Shown here: positions 26,265 to 34,938 of the stretch, one piece after another
How positions within the stretch are numbered: position 1 is the stretch's first letter
Layout: each line of letters begins with the position of its first letter
Assembly (NCBI RefSeq): GCF_003182255.1
Contig: NZ_QGTQ01000002.1
Coordinates: 482,767 to 546,766, forward strand
DNA from: Paenibacillus cellulosilyticus
GTDB taxonomy: Bacteria; Bacillota; Bacilli; Paenibacillales; Paenibacillaceae
Length of the DNA stretch: 64,000 bases
Direction: 5' to 3'
Notes under the pieces: model-generated
The model's database searches: none
What the model saw: the letters and a program-made list of their open reading frames with translations, nothing else
Told to the model about the DNA's origin: nothing
Made by a program: the position numbers and the translations under genes

Positions 26265-27458
26265 TCAAACCGATGGAATATGCGTCTGCTCGAACCCAGG
26301 AGGATTAAACCAGTCGCCTGACATCGCCCAAGTTGCATCGAGCGGTACCCATATAGCATTACCCTCAGAATCGGTAATTCTAACCTCATTCCAGGCATGT
26401 GGACCAAATCCGCTTGCTTTCGTTCCACCCATCCCCGTTACTACACGTACTTCAAGCCCTACGGAGCGAGCCATTACAGCATACAGACGAGATAAGTCAA
26501 TGCAAACGCCTAGTCTTGTCTGGAAGGTGTCCGCCGGTGTCTGCTCCTTCCATATGCCTTGCTCCTCATAGTTACGCGCTTTATCCCAATCATATGCAAT
26601 TCGCGTACCGACCCAGCGGTATAACGCCCGCGCTTTCTCTTCGTCGGTTGACGCATCCTTCGTCACCGTCAGGGCAGCATCCGCGATATTGTCTGGTATA
26701 GCGTAATCTTGAATCTCATATTTGCGTTGAATGATTCGCTGCAGCTCGTCCCCGACTGCTTCCGTCAAGACCGGCCCGCGGTCTGCAAGCAGTTGTCCTG
26801 CCACAGGCTCCAGCAGCTGTGCGGACGCCTCGCTATAAACATCAGAAGACCGAATCTGCTCTGTGAACGGACCGCTGGGGGCCAGCGTCGCATACACGAA
26901 CAAAGCAGCGATTAGCAGCAGCGAGCGAACAGCGCCATGAATAGCGCCGATCATGCCGCCGATTGCCCGGCTTGCGAGCCTGCCACCTGACAGCAGACGC
27001 TGGCCTTCATCGATATCTAGGCCTCCCCGGCCGGCTCCTCTTGTACGTCGACCGCCTAGCCGCTCCACCCATCCCTCGATAGGCGAGACTAATCGCCCAG
27101 CAACGAGACGGAAAACGGCATACAACAGCAGAATAAGAACACCATAACGGAATAAGGCGAAGTCACGCAAGCTCGTTACGAACGTATACCACAGCTGCTT
27201 GAGCGAGCCAACTTCCTCCTGAGGAGGTTGAATACCCGCCAGCAGCTTCGCTATCGTAGGAGAGAGCAGCGCAGCCGTCTTCCATGCCGCGAAGAAGGAT
27301 AGAAGCATAAGAACGCCATCCCATACAAAAAAGAAAAGACGCTTCGCGGAGCCCGATGCGCCTTTGACAAGCCCTTGCACAAGCGATAAGAGCAGCAGCG
27401 CCATAATGATGATCGCCACTGGCTCGAACGTCGTTATTGCATGTATCCAGAATGCCAT
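26265..27458 (-). CDS. Membrane protein with transglutaminase-like domain
   Basis: A 397-residue protein. The N-terminal 190 residues carry four or five hydrophobic helices arranged like CvpA-type proteins. The C-terminal half is a transglutaminase-like cysteine-protease fold, with the catalytic Cys in RLGVCIDLSRLYAVMARSVG, His in GPHAWNEV and Asp in PLDATWA. The real activity is unknown; such proteins are often peptidases or cross-linkers at the cell surface. ATG 27458 is eight bases after AGAGGAG, better than the ATG at 27491. It follows a small membrane gene at 84 bases and may share its transcript. Confidence 0.83.
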   Translation of the reverse strand: MAFWIHAITTFEPVAIIIMALLLLSLVQGLVKGASGSAKRLFFFVWDGVLMLLSFFAAWKTAALLSPTIAKLLAGIQPPQEEVGSLKQLWYTFVTSLRDFALFRYGVLILLLYAVFRLVAGRLVSPIEGWVERLGGRRTRGAGRGGLDIDEGQRLLSGGRLASRAIGGMIGAIHGAVRSLLLIAALFVYATLAPSGPFTEQIRSSDVYSEASAQLLEPVAGQLLADRGPVLTEAVGDELQRIIQRKYEIQDYAIPDNIADAALTVTKDASTDEEKARALYRWVGTRIAYDWDKARNYEEQGIWKEQTPADTFQTRLGVCIDLSRLYAVMARSVGLEVRVVTGMGGTKASGFGPHAWNEVRITDSEGNAIWVPLDATWAMSGDWFNPPGFEQTHIPSV

Positions 27459-27542
27459 ATCATCCGCTCCTCTTGCTGCAACACGATCCATTTACCTGTA
27501 TCCGTTCAACATAGGAGCATCTGCAGCTTATGCCTGATACGC

Positions 27543-27980
27543 TTAGCTGTTGCTCTTGGCAGTATCAATTAAGGTCCGAATCGTATCGTCAATCTTCCAG
27601 CTGCCGATCTTCGTGCCGCGGAATTTCACTTCCACCTCGTCGGCATTCGCCTTGCCCGTCAGCTCCAAATTGTCCGTCTTCACGGTGAAGGAGCCGTCAT
27701 TGTTCTTCGTATATGTTGCTTCCGATGCTTCGCCCGCCATCGCCGTGATCGCTTCCTGCTTCACGCTGTCCGCAACTTTACCGCCTAGCGACTTCACATC
27801 TTCCAGCGAGTAGCCGCTGTATGCAATAACCCCGATAACGATAATCGCAACGAGCGCCCATTTCACGACGGTGCGCACAATACCAATAATAACGAGCAAA
27901 GCTACAAGCGCAAGTGCAAGGATGAGCCAATTGTCCTCAAAAAATGTTTTCCACGTCTCTGTGTCATAGACGAAATCCAT
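27543..27980 (-). CDS. Small membrane-anchored hypothetical protein
   Basis: A 145-residue protein. It has two adjacent hydrophobic helices at residues 18-57 (LILALALVALLVIIGIV, then ALVAIIVIGVIAYSGY). A soluble domain follows with beta-rich text such as NNDGSFTVKTDNLELTG and KIGSWKIDDTI. No family is recognised. ATG 27980 follows AAGGAGG. It probably forms a two-gene unit with the downstream transglutaminase-like gene, hinting at a shared envelope function. Confidence 0.72.
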   Translation of the reverse strand: MDFVYDTETWKTFFEDNWLILALALVALLVIIGIVRTVVKWALVAIIVIGVIAYSGYSLEDVKSLGGKVADSVKQEAITAMAGEASEATYTKNNDGSFTVKTDNLELTGKANADEVEVKFRGTKIGSWKIDDTIRTLIDTAKSNS

Positions 27981-28172
27981 CTAGTAGATATCCTCCTTAT
28001 TATACGGCGCATTCTCTTACATTTCAAAAATGACTATTATCCATTATACCCGAGGAATGACGGTCGGTAAACGGACACCGGGACCTTCTCTAGCGGACAG
28101 GCGGGCATATCCTGTCCATTCACAGCGTACTAGTACTATAGAGCAGACTTTACGAAGGAGGGCTTGGCTGCT

Positions 28173-29375
28173 GTGAAGACCGCTGTGTGGCTTTACTTGT
28201 TTTTGTTTATCGCCTTTTTTGACTTACATGCGCAATATCCGATTCTGACGCCGTTCGCCGTCTCTCTAGGCGCGGCCCCGTCGTTCATCGGATTGATGAT
28301 GGGTATTTACTCCATCACCCACCTGCCTGGCAATCTAATTGCCGGTGTTGGTGTTGACCGATTCGGCAGCCGGCTGTTTATTGTAATGAGCCTGTTGCTA
28401 GCAGGTATTGTGTTGCTGCTGCAAGCCCATGTCACTAACCCGTGGCAGCTGCTTGCCCTTCGCTCGGTAAGCGGCTTCGTGCTCGCCTTTCTGTCTCCAG
28501 CTTGTATGGCGATGCTCGCCCGCATTGCCACAGACCGTATTCAACAAGGCAAGCTAATGGCAGGCAATGGGCTCGTTCACACGTTCGCATCCGTCTTCTC
28601 GCCTGCAGCCGGAGCGCTGCTGGTTGCTCAAATCGGCTTCACACGCGCGTTCGAATGGCTAGGATGGCTGCTCATCGCAACCGCCATCTGTGCGCTTTTA
28701 TTCATCCACGAACGTAAGGTCAGTACAGCTCCCGGCTCGATCAAGATGACAAAGAATGAAGGCAGCAAGCTGCAGACAGAGAAATTATCCCCTCACCCGG
28801 AACTCGAATCACTAGAGGAAGACCGCCCACTGCCATGGCTCGTCTATGTCCTGCCGATCGCCACCAGCTGCGCACAGGGCATTCTGTCATTCGAACTGCC
28901 GCTGATGGCTGATCAACATGGCGGACATTCCATCATGACGACCGGCCTGCTGTTCTCTGTCGTCAGCTTTGGCGCGCTTGTCACATTGAGCATGCTGTTC
29001 TTGAACAAATATTCGCCATACCTCCGCACCTTGTGGGGGTCCGTGCTGCTTGCGATGATTTATTTTGCTCTTGCCGTTGGTGTCCCGTTCCCACTTGCAA
29101 GCATGCTGTTTATGCTCGGCATGGCCAAGGGGATCATCTGGCCCGCCGTCCCTACGCTTCTTATTGATCTGAGCGGGGGCAAGAAATACGGCAGAACGTT
29201 CTCCCTGTTGTCCATTGCGTATTCGGTTGGCGCCTTCCTTGGTCCGATGGCCGCAGGGATACTGCGCGATCGAATGTCGCCGTACTTCATTGCCTTCTTT
29301 GTCCTGATGACCGCAGCCGCCATATTGCCATTTCACGGTCCACGTCGCACCCCGGCTAGAACCCATTTTTCATAA
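28173..29375 (+). CDS. Major facilitator superfamily transporter
   Basis: A 400-residue, roughly 12-helix transporter. It has an MFS inter-helix loop after helix 2 (GVGVDRFGSRLFI, the G-x3-D-R-x-G-x-R motif) and a central cytoplasmic loop near residues 185-220. A second GP-containing helix, VGAFLGPMAAGILRD, follows. The general look is drug/metabolite efflux, but the substrate cannot be read. The GTG at 28173 is chosen because the TTG nine bases upstream touches the GAAGGAGGG site. It is monocistronic. Confidence 0.86.
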   Translation: MKTAVWLYLFLFIAFFDLHAQYPILTPFAVSLGAAPSFIGLMMGIYSITHLPGNLIAGVGVDRFGSRLFIVMSLLLAGIVLLLQAHVTNPWQLLALRSVSGFVLAFLSPACMAMLARIATDRIQQGKLMAGNGLVHTFASVFSPAAGALLVAQIGFTRAFEWLGWLLIATAICALLFIHERKVSTAPGSIKMTKNEGSKLQTEKLSPHPELESLEEDRPLPWLVYVLPIATSCAQGILSFELPLMADQHGGHSIMTTGLLFSVVSFGALVTLSMLFLNKYSPYLRTLWGSVLLAMIYFALAVGVPFPLASMLFMLGMAKGIIWPAVPTLLIDLSGGKKYGRTFSLLSIAYSVGAFLGPMAAGILRDRMSPYFIAFFVLMTAAAILPFHGPRRTPARTHFS

Positions 29376-29513
29376 ATCTGGGTATTCGCACAAGGCACAG
29401 CATCCCCTTCGACATACACTACACTGTGTCACGAGATGACAGTCGTTACGGAGTGACAAACGGAATGGCAGTCGCAAGTGACCTTCATGAACAGTAAAGG
29501 GGTGACAATATAA

Positions 29514-29636
29514 ATGAACTATGTTGATCCAGCTCACAAAGGCTGCGGACACGTTGGCGGTATCTTTACGTCCACTGGTGTAATTCTCGTACTGTTCATC
29601 CTCCTCGTAATCGTGTTCTCCGGCTGTTTCTGCTAA
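29514..29636 (+). CDS. YjcZ/SscA-like sporulation microprotein, Cys-rich
   Basis: A 40-residue membrane microprotein. It starts MNYVDPAHKGCGHVGG, then has a hydrophobic helix with VILVLFILLVIVFSG and ends CFC. The glycine-led N-terminus and the VLFILLVIV core resemble the YjcZ family of small spore proteins of Bacillus. The four cysteines are unusual for that family. The start follows AAAGGGGTGA by about six bases, and an intrinsic terminator lies 21 bases after the stop, so it is a complete single-gene unit. Confidence 0.7.
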   Translation: MNYVDPAHKGCGHVGGIFTSTGVILVLFILLVIVFSGCFC

Positions 29637-29657
29637 TAACGAATAACAGTCCTTCAA

Positions 29658-29689
29658 ACAGCTCGCTGCGCTGCAGCGGGCTGTTTTTG
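29658..29689 (+). terminator. Terminator after the microprotein gene
   Basis: The ACAGCTCGCTG / CAGCGGGCTGT stem (one G-U pair) with tail TTTTTGG. Confidence 0.85.
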
Positions 29690-29783
29690 GGTTATTGCGA
29701 CAAGAGCGATATAACGCAGTTGTGGAATTAGACGCGGCTCACGGTTACAATAAATGCAGCTAGAGCAATCGGAGGTGCCACAC

Positions 29784-30155
29784 ATGGATATCGCCATTAT
29801 TGTTGAAGGCAAAAATGACCGGAGCCGGCTTCGCCGCGTTCTACAGGAAGAGGTCCCCGTCTTCTGTACATATGGAACGCCAGGCAGCAGCCAGCTGGAG
29901 ACGCTTCGCAAACAAGTCGGCGATCGGCAAGTCTATTTGTTCATGGACAATGACTCGTCTGGCCGACGCATCCGCGGTCTGCTCCGCGACCTATTCCCTG
30001 ATGCTGAGCATCTCTACACGCGACGCGGCTATCCTGGCGTTGAGAGTACGCCCGAGGCGTATCTGATCGAACAATTGGAGAAGGCTGGCCTCGATCCATA
30101 TATCGTCTACCCAGATCCAAGTTCGGTTCCGTTTAGCAAAGAGGATTTCGATTAG
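29784..30155 (+). CDS. TOPRIM domain protein (primase-like, YusF-type)
   Basis: A 123-residue stand-alone TOPRIM protein. It opens MDIAIIVEGKNDRSRLRR, with the catalytic Glu of VEGKND, and has LFMDNDSSGRRIRG with the D-x-D-x2-G metal motif. RRGYPGVEST and EAYLIEQL follow. Small TOPRIM proteins include the RNase M5 domain and YusF of B. subtilis; function is probably nucleic-acid cleavage or binding. It lacks the rest of RNase M5. ATG 29784 has GGAGG nine bases ahead; the frame also opens at 29754 without a ribosome site. Confidence 0.82.
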   Translation: MDIAIIVEGKNDRSRLRRVLQEEVPVFCTYGTPGSSQLETLRKQVGDRQVYLFMDNDSSGRRIRGLLRDLFPDAEHLYTRRGYPGVESTPEAYLIEQLEKAGLDPYIVYPDPSSVPFSKEDFD

Positions 30156-30231
30156 GATGTGCGCTATCTGTTCACCGAACGTCGATAGATTCACCAGCTT
30201 AACGGACTGTTGTAACGTCGCAGCCATACAA

Positions 30232-30261
30232 AAAGCCGCTCACCAATGGTGGAGCGGCTTT
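30232..30261. terminator. Bidirectional terminator between TOPRIM and SCO genes
   Basis: AAAGCCGCTC (30232-30241) pairs with GAGCGGCTTT (30252-30261). U-runs occur in both directions. Confidence 0.85.
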
Positions 30262-30267
30262 CCTTTA

Positions 30268-30888
30268 TTACATAACCGATTTGATATCTTTCATAATCGA
30301 ATCCGCGGACATCGTTTCCTCATGCGCTCCATCGATATACTTCCGCACGTTACCGTCACGGTCGACAAGAATAAGCAGGTCAAGGTGGGAGAACTCGTTC
30401 GTATTCGCATCCTTGTACAGCATCATCCCGTTGAACTTCGGTATAAGCTCTGCTGTATATTTCTCATCGCCACGAAGGAATTTCCAACCTGTAAAATCAG
30501 CATGGAACTTATCGGCGTACTTCTTAATCGCCTCCGGCGTATCACGTTCCGGATCGAACGTAATCGACATCAGCTCGACGTCCGTGCCGAACTTGCCATC
30601 CGCAACCAGCTTGTCCTGTACTTGCGACATCAGCTGTGTCGTAGGCGGGCATACGTCCGGACAGTTCGCCCAATAGAAGTAGATGAGACGAACTTTGCCG
30701 TTCGAATCGGAGAAATTCACATCGCCGCCGTTAATCGCATCCTGCAGCGTAAATTCAGGCGCCGCCTGCATATTCGGAAGCTTCGGCTCCCGTTCCGAGC
30801 CACCATAAGTCAAATACAAATAAATCCCCATGAGTACAACAAGCGACCCGATGGCTAACTTGAAGGAATGCTTCAACAGAAACTGCAT
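30268..30888 (-). CDS. SCO1/SenC family copper chaperone
   Basis: A 206-residue membrane-anchored thioredoxin-fold protein that delivers copper to the CuA site of cytochrome c oxidase. The N-terminal helix is LAIGSLVVLMGIYLYLTYGG. The copper-binding CPDVCPP motif follows IYFYWAN, and the third ligand His is in EFSHLDLLIL. It is known from B. subtilis Sco/YpmQ. ATG 30888 follows AGGAGAGG. It lies 26 bases after ctaB in a small oxidase-assembly operon. Confidence 0.92.
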   Translation of the reverse strand: MQFLLKHSFKLAIGSLVVLMGIYLYLTYGGSEREPKLPNMQAAPEFTLQDAINGGDVNFSDSNGKVRLIYFYWANCPDVCPPTTQLMSQVQDKLVADGKFGTDVELMSITFDPERDTPEAIKKYADKFHADFTGWKFLRGDEKYTAELIPKFNGMMLYKDANTNEFSHLDLLILVDRDGNVRKYIDGAHEETMSADSIMKDIKSVM

Positions 30889-30914
30889 CGTCCGACCTCT
30901 CCTAACTCTCCCGA

Positions 30915-31775
30915 TTAACCGATATGCGCGGTATCAATCATCATCACGATAAAAATAATCATCAAATAATTGACCGAAATAAGGAAGTTCGTCTTCGCCC
31001 ACTTATCAAGATTTTTCGCCCGCAGCCCCATCAGCGTCTGAACCAGCCAGCCCCCGCTAAGCAGCGTCGAAATAATCAAGAAAGCGACACCGACGTAATC
31101 ATATGCATACAGCAGTATACCCGTCGGAATAAGAAGTGCGATATACGGAATCATCTGCAGCTTCGTCCGTTCAATCCCCTTGACGACCGGAAGCAGCGGG
31201 AATCCCGCAGCGCGATACTCTTCCACCCGGCGAATAGCCAGTGACCAGAAATGAGCGGGCTGCCACAAGAACAACCAAGCGAACAGAATCCATGCACCCA
31301 TATCAATCGAGTCTGTAACTGCGCAATAGCCGATTACTGGCGGCATTGCACCGGAAATCCCGCCGATTGAGGTACTCCATGTCGAAGTGCGCTTCAACCA
31401 CATCGTATAAATGACTATGTAGGCGAACATTCCGACAACCGCCAATAGTCCACAGGTCGCGTTCACTAGCGTGAACAGAACCGTCAGGCCAAGCACCCCA
31501 AGAATAATACCATATACCAATACTGCGTTCGGGTTAAGACGACCGTTTGGCAGCGCGCGATGCTGGGTACGCGTCATTTTCTTATCCAGCTCACGATCCC
31601 AATAGTTATTAATCACGGTAGCGCAAGCCATAACCAGCGTCGTGCCGATCAGCATGTACAGCAGAGTCCACCAATCAAAATGCCATTTTGAAGCAACCCA
31701 AAAGCCGCCGAAAGCAGCAAAAACATTAAGCCGCAGCAGATTCGGCTTCGTTAGCTCTATCCAATCCTTCCACAC
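30915..31775 (-). CDS. ctaB: Protoheme IX farnesyltransferase (heme O synthase)
   Basis: Adds a farnesyl group to heme B for cytochrome oxidase. The 286-residue UbiA-family membrane protein has the Asp-rich motif INNYWDRELDKKMTRTQHR and the second conserved region around SIDMGAWILFAWLFLWQPAH. About eight hydrophobic helices are present. The frame opens at 31820, but the best signal is GGGAGG with a seven-base spacer before GTG 31775 (reading VWKDWIELTKPNLL). The alternative ATG 31796 has no ribosome site. It forms an operon with the SCO gene and has a good promoter. Confidence 0.92.
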   Translation of the reverse strand: MWKDWIELTKPNLLRLNVFAAFGGFWVASKWHFDWWTLLYMLIGTTLVMACATVINNYWDRELDKKMTRTQHRALPNGRLNPNAVLVYGIILGVLGLTVLFTLVNATCGLLAVVGMFAYIVIYTMWLKRTSTWSTSIGGISGAMPPVIGYCAVTDSIDMGAWILFAWLFLWQPAHFWSLAIRRVEEYRAAGFPLLPVVKGIERTKLQMIPYIALLIPTGILLYAYDYVGVAFLIISTLLSGGWLVQTLMGLRAKNLDKWAKTNFLISVNYLMIIFIVMMIDTAHIG

Positions 31776-31861
31776 AAAAAAAGCCTCCCGTTCCATTGCA
31801 GCAAGGTGAAACGCCTGCACCGTTCTTTAAATGGTTCGGCATACCTTGGCGAATCGTACTA

Positions 31862-31890
31862 ATCATACAGAAAATTATTAGCATTGACAA
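31862..31890 (-). promoter_or_regulatory. Sigma-A promoter of ctaB-SCO
   Basis: TTGTCA (31885-31890), a 17-base spacer and TATGAT (31862-31867), about 87 bases ahead of the GTG start. Confidence 0.7.
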
Positions 31891-32047
31891 CGTTCGTCCC
31901 TGCTGTTCATTAATTTGACACGTTCCAATGGCAATTTGTCGAACACCGCTTAAGTTCTTGTTGCTTTCACCGCGAGTCACCATTCCATCACTTCCGCATA
32001 CGATGGGTATGTAGTTGATAGCCCAGAGGGAGTGAGCGATTAACAGC

Positions 32048-32470
32048 ATGGCAGTCATCAAAGCAAGCACCGACGATGTTAGGATGCTGGCCCGACTCAT
32101 GCGTGCGGAGGCCGAAGGTGAAGGAAACCTCGGCATGTTGATGGTGGGCAATGTTGGCGTAAACCGTGTACGCGGCAACTGTCTGGACTTTAAAAACATT
32201 CGATCGATTCCACAAATGGTGTACCAAAGCCCTGGCGGCTTCGAAGCGACGCAAAAATCTTACTTTTATCAGAGAGCACGTGAAAGTGAGATCGCCTTGG
32301 CTAGACGTGTCATTAACGGCGAACGACAGCATCCGGCAGGGAATGCGCTCTGGTTCTTCCGTCCTTCAGGGGATTGTCCCGACACTTGGTATAACCAGCA
32401 GAACACTGGTCGTTACAAATCACACTGCTTCTTCGCCCCTTCTGGCGACGATTGCCCCAGCGTGTATTAA
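32048..32470 (+). CDS. cwlJ: Spore cortex-lytic hydrolase CwlJ
   Basis: A 140-residue hydrolase of the SleB/CwlJ (Hydrolase_2) family, which degrades spore cortex during germination. The family core is visible: VRMLARLMRAEAEGEGNLGM with the catalytic Glu, then MVGNVGVNRV and QMVYQSPGGFEA. NALWFFRPSG closes it. There is no signal peptide, as expected of CwlJ, which reaches the spore via the mother cell. ATG 32048 lies a few bases after a GAGTGA-like site. gerQ follows 40 bases downstream, and GerQ is needed for CwlJ localisation in Bacillus, which fixes the identity. Confidence 0.93.
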   Translation: MAVIKASTDDVRMLARLMRAEAEGEGNLGMLMVGNVGVNRVRGNCLDFKNIRSIPQMVYQSPGGFEATQKSYFYQRARESEIALARRVINGERQHPAGNALWFFRPSGDCPDTWYNQQNTGRYKSHCFFAPSGDDCPSVY

Positions 32471-32510
32471 TTGTTTGTCTATACTTAATTGAAAAGCGAG
32501 GAAATCAACA

Positions 32511-33059
32511 ATGTCTTATCACAATGCAGTAAGTCCAGCATCGCAAGGTTACGGCTATTCTTATGGCTTCAGCGCAGCGACGCCAGCTCCATTCCCAGGT
32601 GCCAGCGTGAATGCACCAACAACGACGACCCTCAACGCAACGATTCCACCAATGATGGGAATGGGAGGCATGCCAACGATGATGGGTATGCCACAAATGC
32701 CGCCACTCGTACCAAGCGGCGCAGGCGTAACGCCACAAGGCACAACAATCGTGACAGCGCCAGCTACTGAAGAGTCGTATGTAGAAAACATTCTGCGTCT
32801 GAACCGCGGCAAAGTCGGTACGTTCTACATGACGTATGAGAACAACCGCGAGTGGAACGCCAAAATTTTCAAAGGCGTCATCGAGGCTGCTGGCCGCGAC
32901 CACATTATTATTAGTGATCCAACAACAGGTATGCGCTACCTGCTGCTCATGCTGAACCTTGATTATGTCACGTTTGATGGTCCAATCAACTACGAGTACC
33001 CATTCGCTGGTGGTACAATTTCGAACACAACGCCTATCGCGACATCGACATCGAGATAA
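32511..33059 (+). CDS. gerQ: Spore coat protein GerQ
   Basis: An inner-coat protein required for CwlJ assembly and crosslinked by transglutaminase in B. subtilis. The 182 residues have a Gly/Pro/Thr/Met-rich N-terminus (repeats such as MMGMGGMPTMMGM) and the conserved GerQ C-terminus. That part includes YVENILRLNRGKVGTFYMTY and FKGVIEAAGRDHIIISDP. The start follows AAGCGAGGAAATC. It is in an operon with cwlJ. Its stop is three bases from the stop of the convergent gene on the other strand. Confidence 0.95.
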   Translation: MSYHNAVSPASQGYGYSYGFSAATPAPFPGASVNAPTTTTLNATIPPMMGMGGMPTMMGMPQMPPLVPSGAGVTPQGTTIVTAPATEESYVENILRLNRGKVGTFYMTYENNREWNAKIFKGVIEAAGRDHIIISDPTTGMRYLLLMLNLDYVTFDGPINYEYPFAGGTISNTTPIATSTSR

Positions 33060-33062
33060 CGG

Positions 33063-33377
33063 CTATTGAGGCGAAGCCGAATGGGCTGGGGCAGGAATGA
33101 CAGGGCGGAAGGTCCACACATGAACCTTCTCTCTGCCTCCCTGCACCCAGCTATCGGCGCGCCGCCATGGGGAACGCTCGCTGCAGCGTTCTTTTTTGAT
33201 AACCTCCGCGGCTTGTTCCGTATCCGCCGACCACAGTTCAACGAACAACGACGGCTGATCCGTTCCTTCATATACAATAAGAGCGCCATTGGCCGACTGG
33301 ACAAGCTCGTCCGAGAAGGCAAGGTATGCAGCTCGGTGCTCTGGCATAATACGATATTCAGCAAAACATATGTACAT
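33063..33377 (-). CDS. Hypothetical protein, possible dimeric alpha-beta barrel
   Basis: A 104-residue protein starting MYICFAEYRIMPEHRAAYLA, with GALIVYEGTDQPSLFVELW, the strand-helix-strand pattern of ABM/NIPSNAP-like ferredoxin folds. VHVWTFRP follows. The frame opens further upstream at 33467, but ATG 33377 has GGAAAGGAAG near it and fits the fold. It is convergent with gerQ (3 bases apart) and divergent from the next rightward gene. No function is assigned. Confidence 0.65.
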   Translation of the reverse strand: MYICFAEYRIMPEHRAAYLAFSDELVQSANGALIVYEGTDQPSLFVELWSADTEQAAEVIKKERCSERSPWRRADSWVQGGREKVHVWTFRPVIPAPAHSASPQ

Positions 33378-33496
33378 GGAAGGTCGCTTCCTTTCCTGAT
33401 TGGTGATCAAGTTCCGGGTATGATATTGCGTTGGCAAACCGACACTAAGGGCGATACGTCGACCCACATTATATCACAATGAAGGGGGAATCCCGA

Positions 33497-34483
33497 TTGG
33501 ATACAGGCACGCATCTGGTCATCGGACTCGGGCTGGGCGGCCTCGCTGCAGTAGATCCGGTTATCGCTGACAATGCGACGTTCCATACTGCCGTATTGAT
33601 CGGCACCGTAGTCGGCTCTCAAGCGCCCGACTTCGATACGCTGCTTCGATTCAAGGGCAATGCGTCCTATATCCGCAACCATCGCGGCGCCTCGCATTCC
33701 ATCCCAGCGATAATCGGCTGGACCGCGTTGATTGCGATCGTGCTTCAGCTGCTGTACCGCGGCACACTGCCATGGGCACATTTGGCTGGCTGGATACTGC
33801 TTGCCGTATGTGTGCATGTCATCACCGACTTGTTCAATGCTTACGGCACACAAGCCGTTAGGCCATTCTCGAACAAATGGATCTCGTGGAATATCATCCA
33901 CATCTTCGATCCGGTTATCTTCACCACCCATGTTATCGCCATCACGCTCTGGGCGTTCGGTTTGGTGAATCCAGCAGCAACCTTTTCTTTGTTATACTGT
34001 CTGCTAGCCCTTTATTATGTGTGGCGAACGATTGTCCATCATCGACAGCGGGCACATGTCGAAGCTGTAGATAAAGAAAGAGACGAAGGCGATCGCTACT
34101 GGCTCATCCCTACGATTTCGCTTAACACCTGGAACGTGGTCAAACGCAAATCTAACGGCAGCTTCATGATTGGTGATTTGCGGTCACATACGCTGCGCTG
34201 GCAGGATCGAGTATCTTGCTCTGATCATCCGGCCGTTGATCGTTCGAAGAACGACCCTTCGATCCAATCGTTCCTCTATCTGACCAGCTTCGCATGCGCC
34301 GAAGTCAAAGTGCATACATGGGGCTATGAAGTACGTTGGAGTGACGTTCGTTACCGTCATCGCAAGCAATACCCTTTCGTTGCCGTCCTTATGATGGACC
34401 ATGATTACAAGACAGTTGGTTCTTATGTCGGCTGGCTCAGCGACAAACGGCTTGAGAAGCGGCTCCGCATGAATACGTATTGA
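33497..34483 (+). CDS. DUF457/YdjM-like membrane-bound metal-dependent hydrolase
   Basis: A 328-residue protein. The N-terminal 190 residues have several membrane helices with conserved metal-type residues (MDTGTHLVIGLGLGG, SQAPDFDTLLRF, IRNHRGASHSIP, HVITDLFNAYGTQA), the hallmark of the LexA-binding/YdjM/YfhP family. The last 130 residues are soluble and beta-rich. The actual reaction is unknown. AAGGGGG lies within the longer frame from ATG 33479, so TTG 33497, eight bases after it, is the likely start. Confidence 0.85.
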   Translation: MDTGTHLVIGLGLGGLAAVDPVIADNATFHTAVLIGTVVGSQAPDFDTLLRFKGNASYIRNHRGASHSIPAIIGWTALIAIVLQLLYRGTLPWAHLAGWILLAVCVHVITDLFNAYGTQAVRPFSNKWISWNIIHIFDPVIFTTHVIAITLWAFGLVNPAATFSLLYCLLALYYVWRTIVHHRQRAHVEAVDKERDEGDRYWLIPTISLNTWNVVKRKSNGSFMIGDLRSHTLRWQDRVSCSDHPAVDRSKNDPSIQSFLYLTSFACAEVKVHTWGYEVRWSDVRYRHRKQYPFVAVLMMDHDYKTVGSYVGWLSDKRLEKRLRMNTY

Positions 34484-34532
34484 CGTATTGACGCGGGGCT
34501 TTTTTTTCTGCACAATTAAATGATCGATAAAC

Positions 34533-34563
34533 AAAAAAGCTCAAGGTTGCCCTTGAGCTTTCT
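34533..34563 (-). terminator. Terminator after the first SASP gene
   Basis: AAAGCTCAAGG and CCTTGAGCTTT arms with a U-run on the minus strand. It can also serve the upstream rightward gene. Confidence 0.88.
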
Positions 34564-34583
34564 TGTCTGTGTATGGTCAGCGC

Positions 34584-34805
34584 TTAACGATATTGGCCGG
34601 ACAATTGTTGTTCGGCGATTTGCACCAGCTTCTTCGTGATATAACCGCCAAGCGAACCTGCGTCGCGAGTGGAGACGTTGCCGTAGTAGCCATCGGCAGG
34701 GATTTGCACGCCGAGAGACTGCGCAGCCTCCATTTTCAATTGTTCCAGAGCTTGGCTTGCTTGTGGTACCACCAGTTGATTGCTGCTGCGGGATTGGCTT
34801 GCCAT
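34584..34805 (-). CDS. Alpha/beta-type small acid-soluble spore protein
   Basis: A 73-residue DNA-binding protein that coats and protects spore DNA and is degraded at germination. It contains QLVVPQASQALEQLKMEAAQ, the GPR-cleavage region around QSLGVQIPADGYYGN, and TRDAGSLGGYITKKLVQIAE. The start is nine bases after AAAGGAG. It has its own sigma-G promoter and terminator. A second copy is at 38713-38934. Confidence 0.97.
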   Translation of the reverse strand: MASQSRSSNQLVVPQASQALEQLKMEAAQSLGVQIPADGYYGNVSTRDAGSLGGYITKKLVQIAEQQLSGQYR

Positions 34806-34861
34806 AAGAAAAAACTCCTTTCATCCTCTGCACGTTGTGATGGGTTGCAAGCTTGCAAAGT

Positions 34862-34891
34862 TATTATGGCTCGTGTTTCGAATATATATGC
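34862..34891 (-). promoter_or_regulatory. Sigma-G (forespore) promoter of the SASP gene
   Basis: GCATA (34887-34891), exactly 18 bases, then CATAATA (34862-34868), a full match to the known GnATR-N18-CATnnTA sigma-G consensus. Confidence 0.85.
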
Positions 34892-34938
34892 TAGTCCACT
34901 AAAGTTTTTAAGAAAAGAATTTTGGAGCGTGATTTTCA

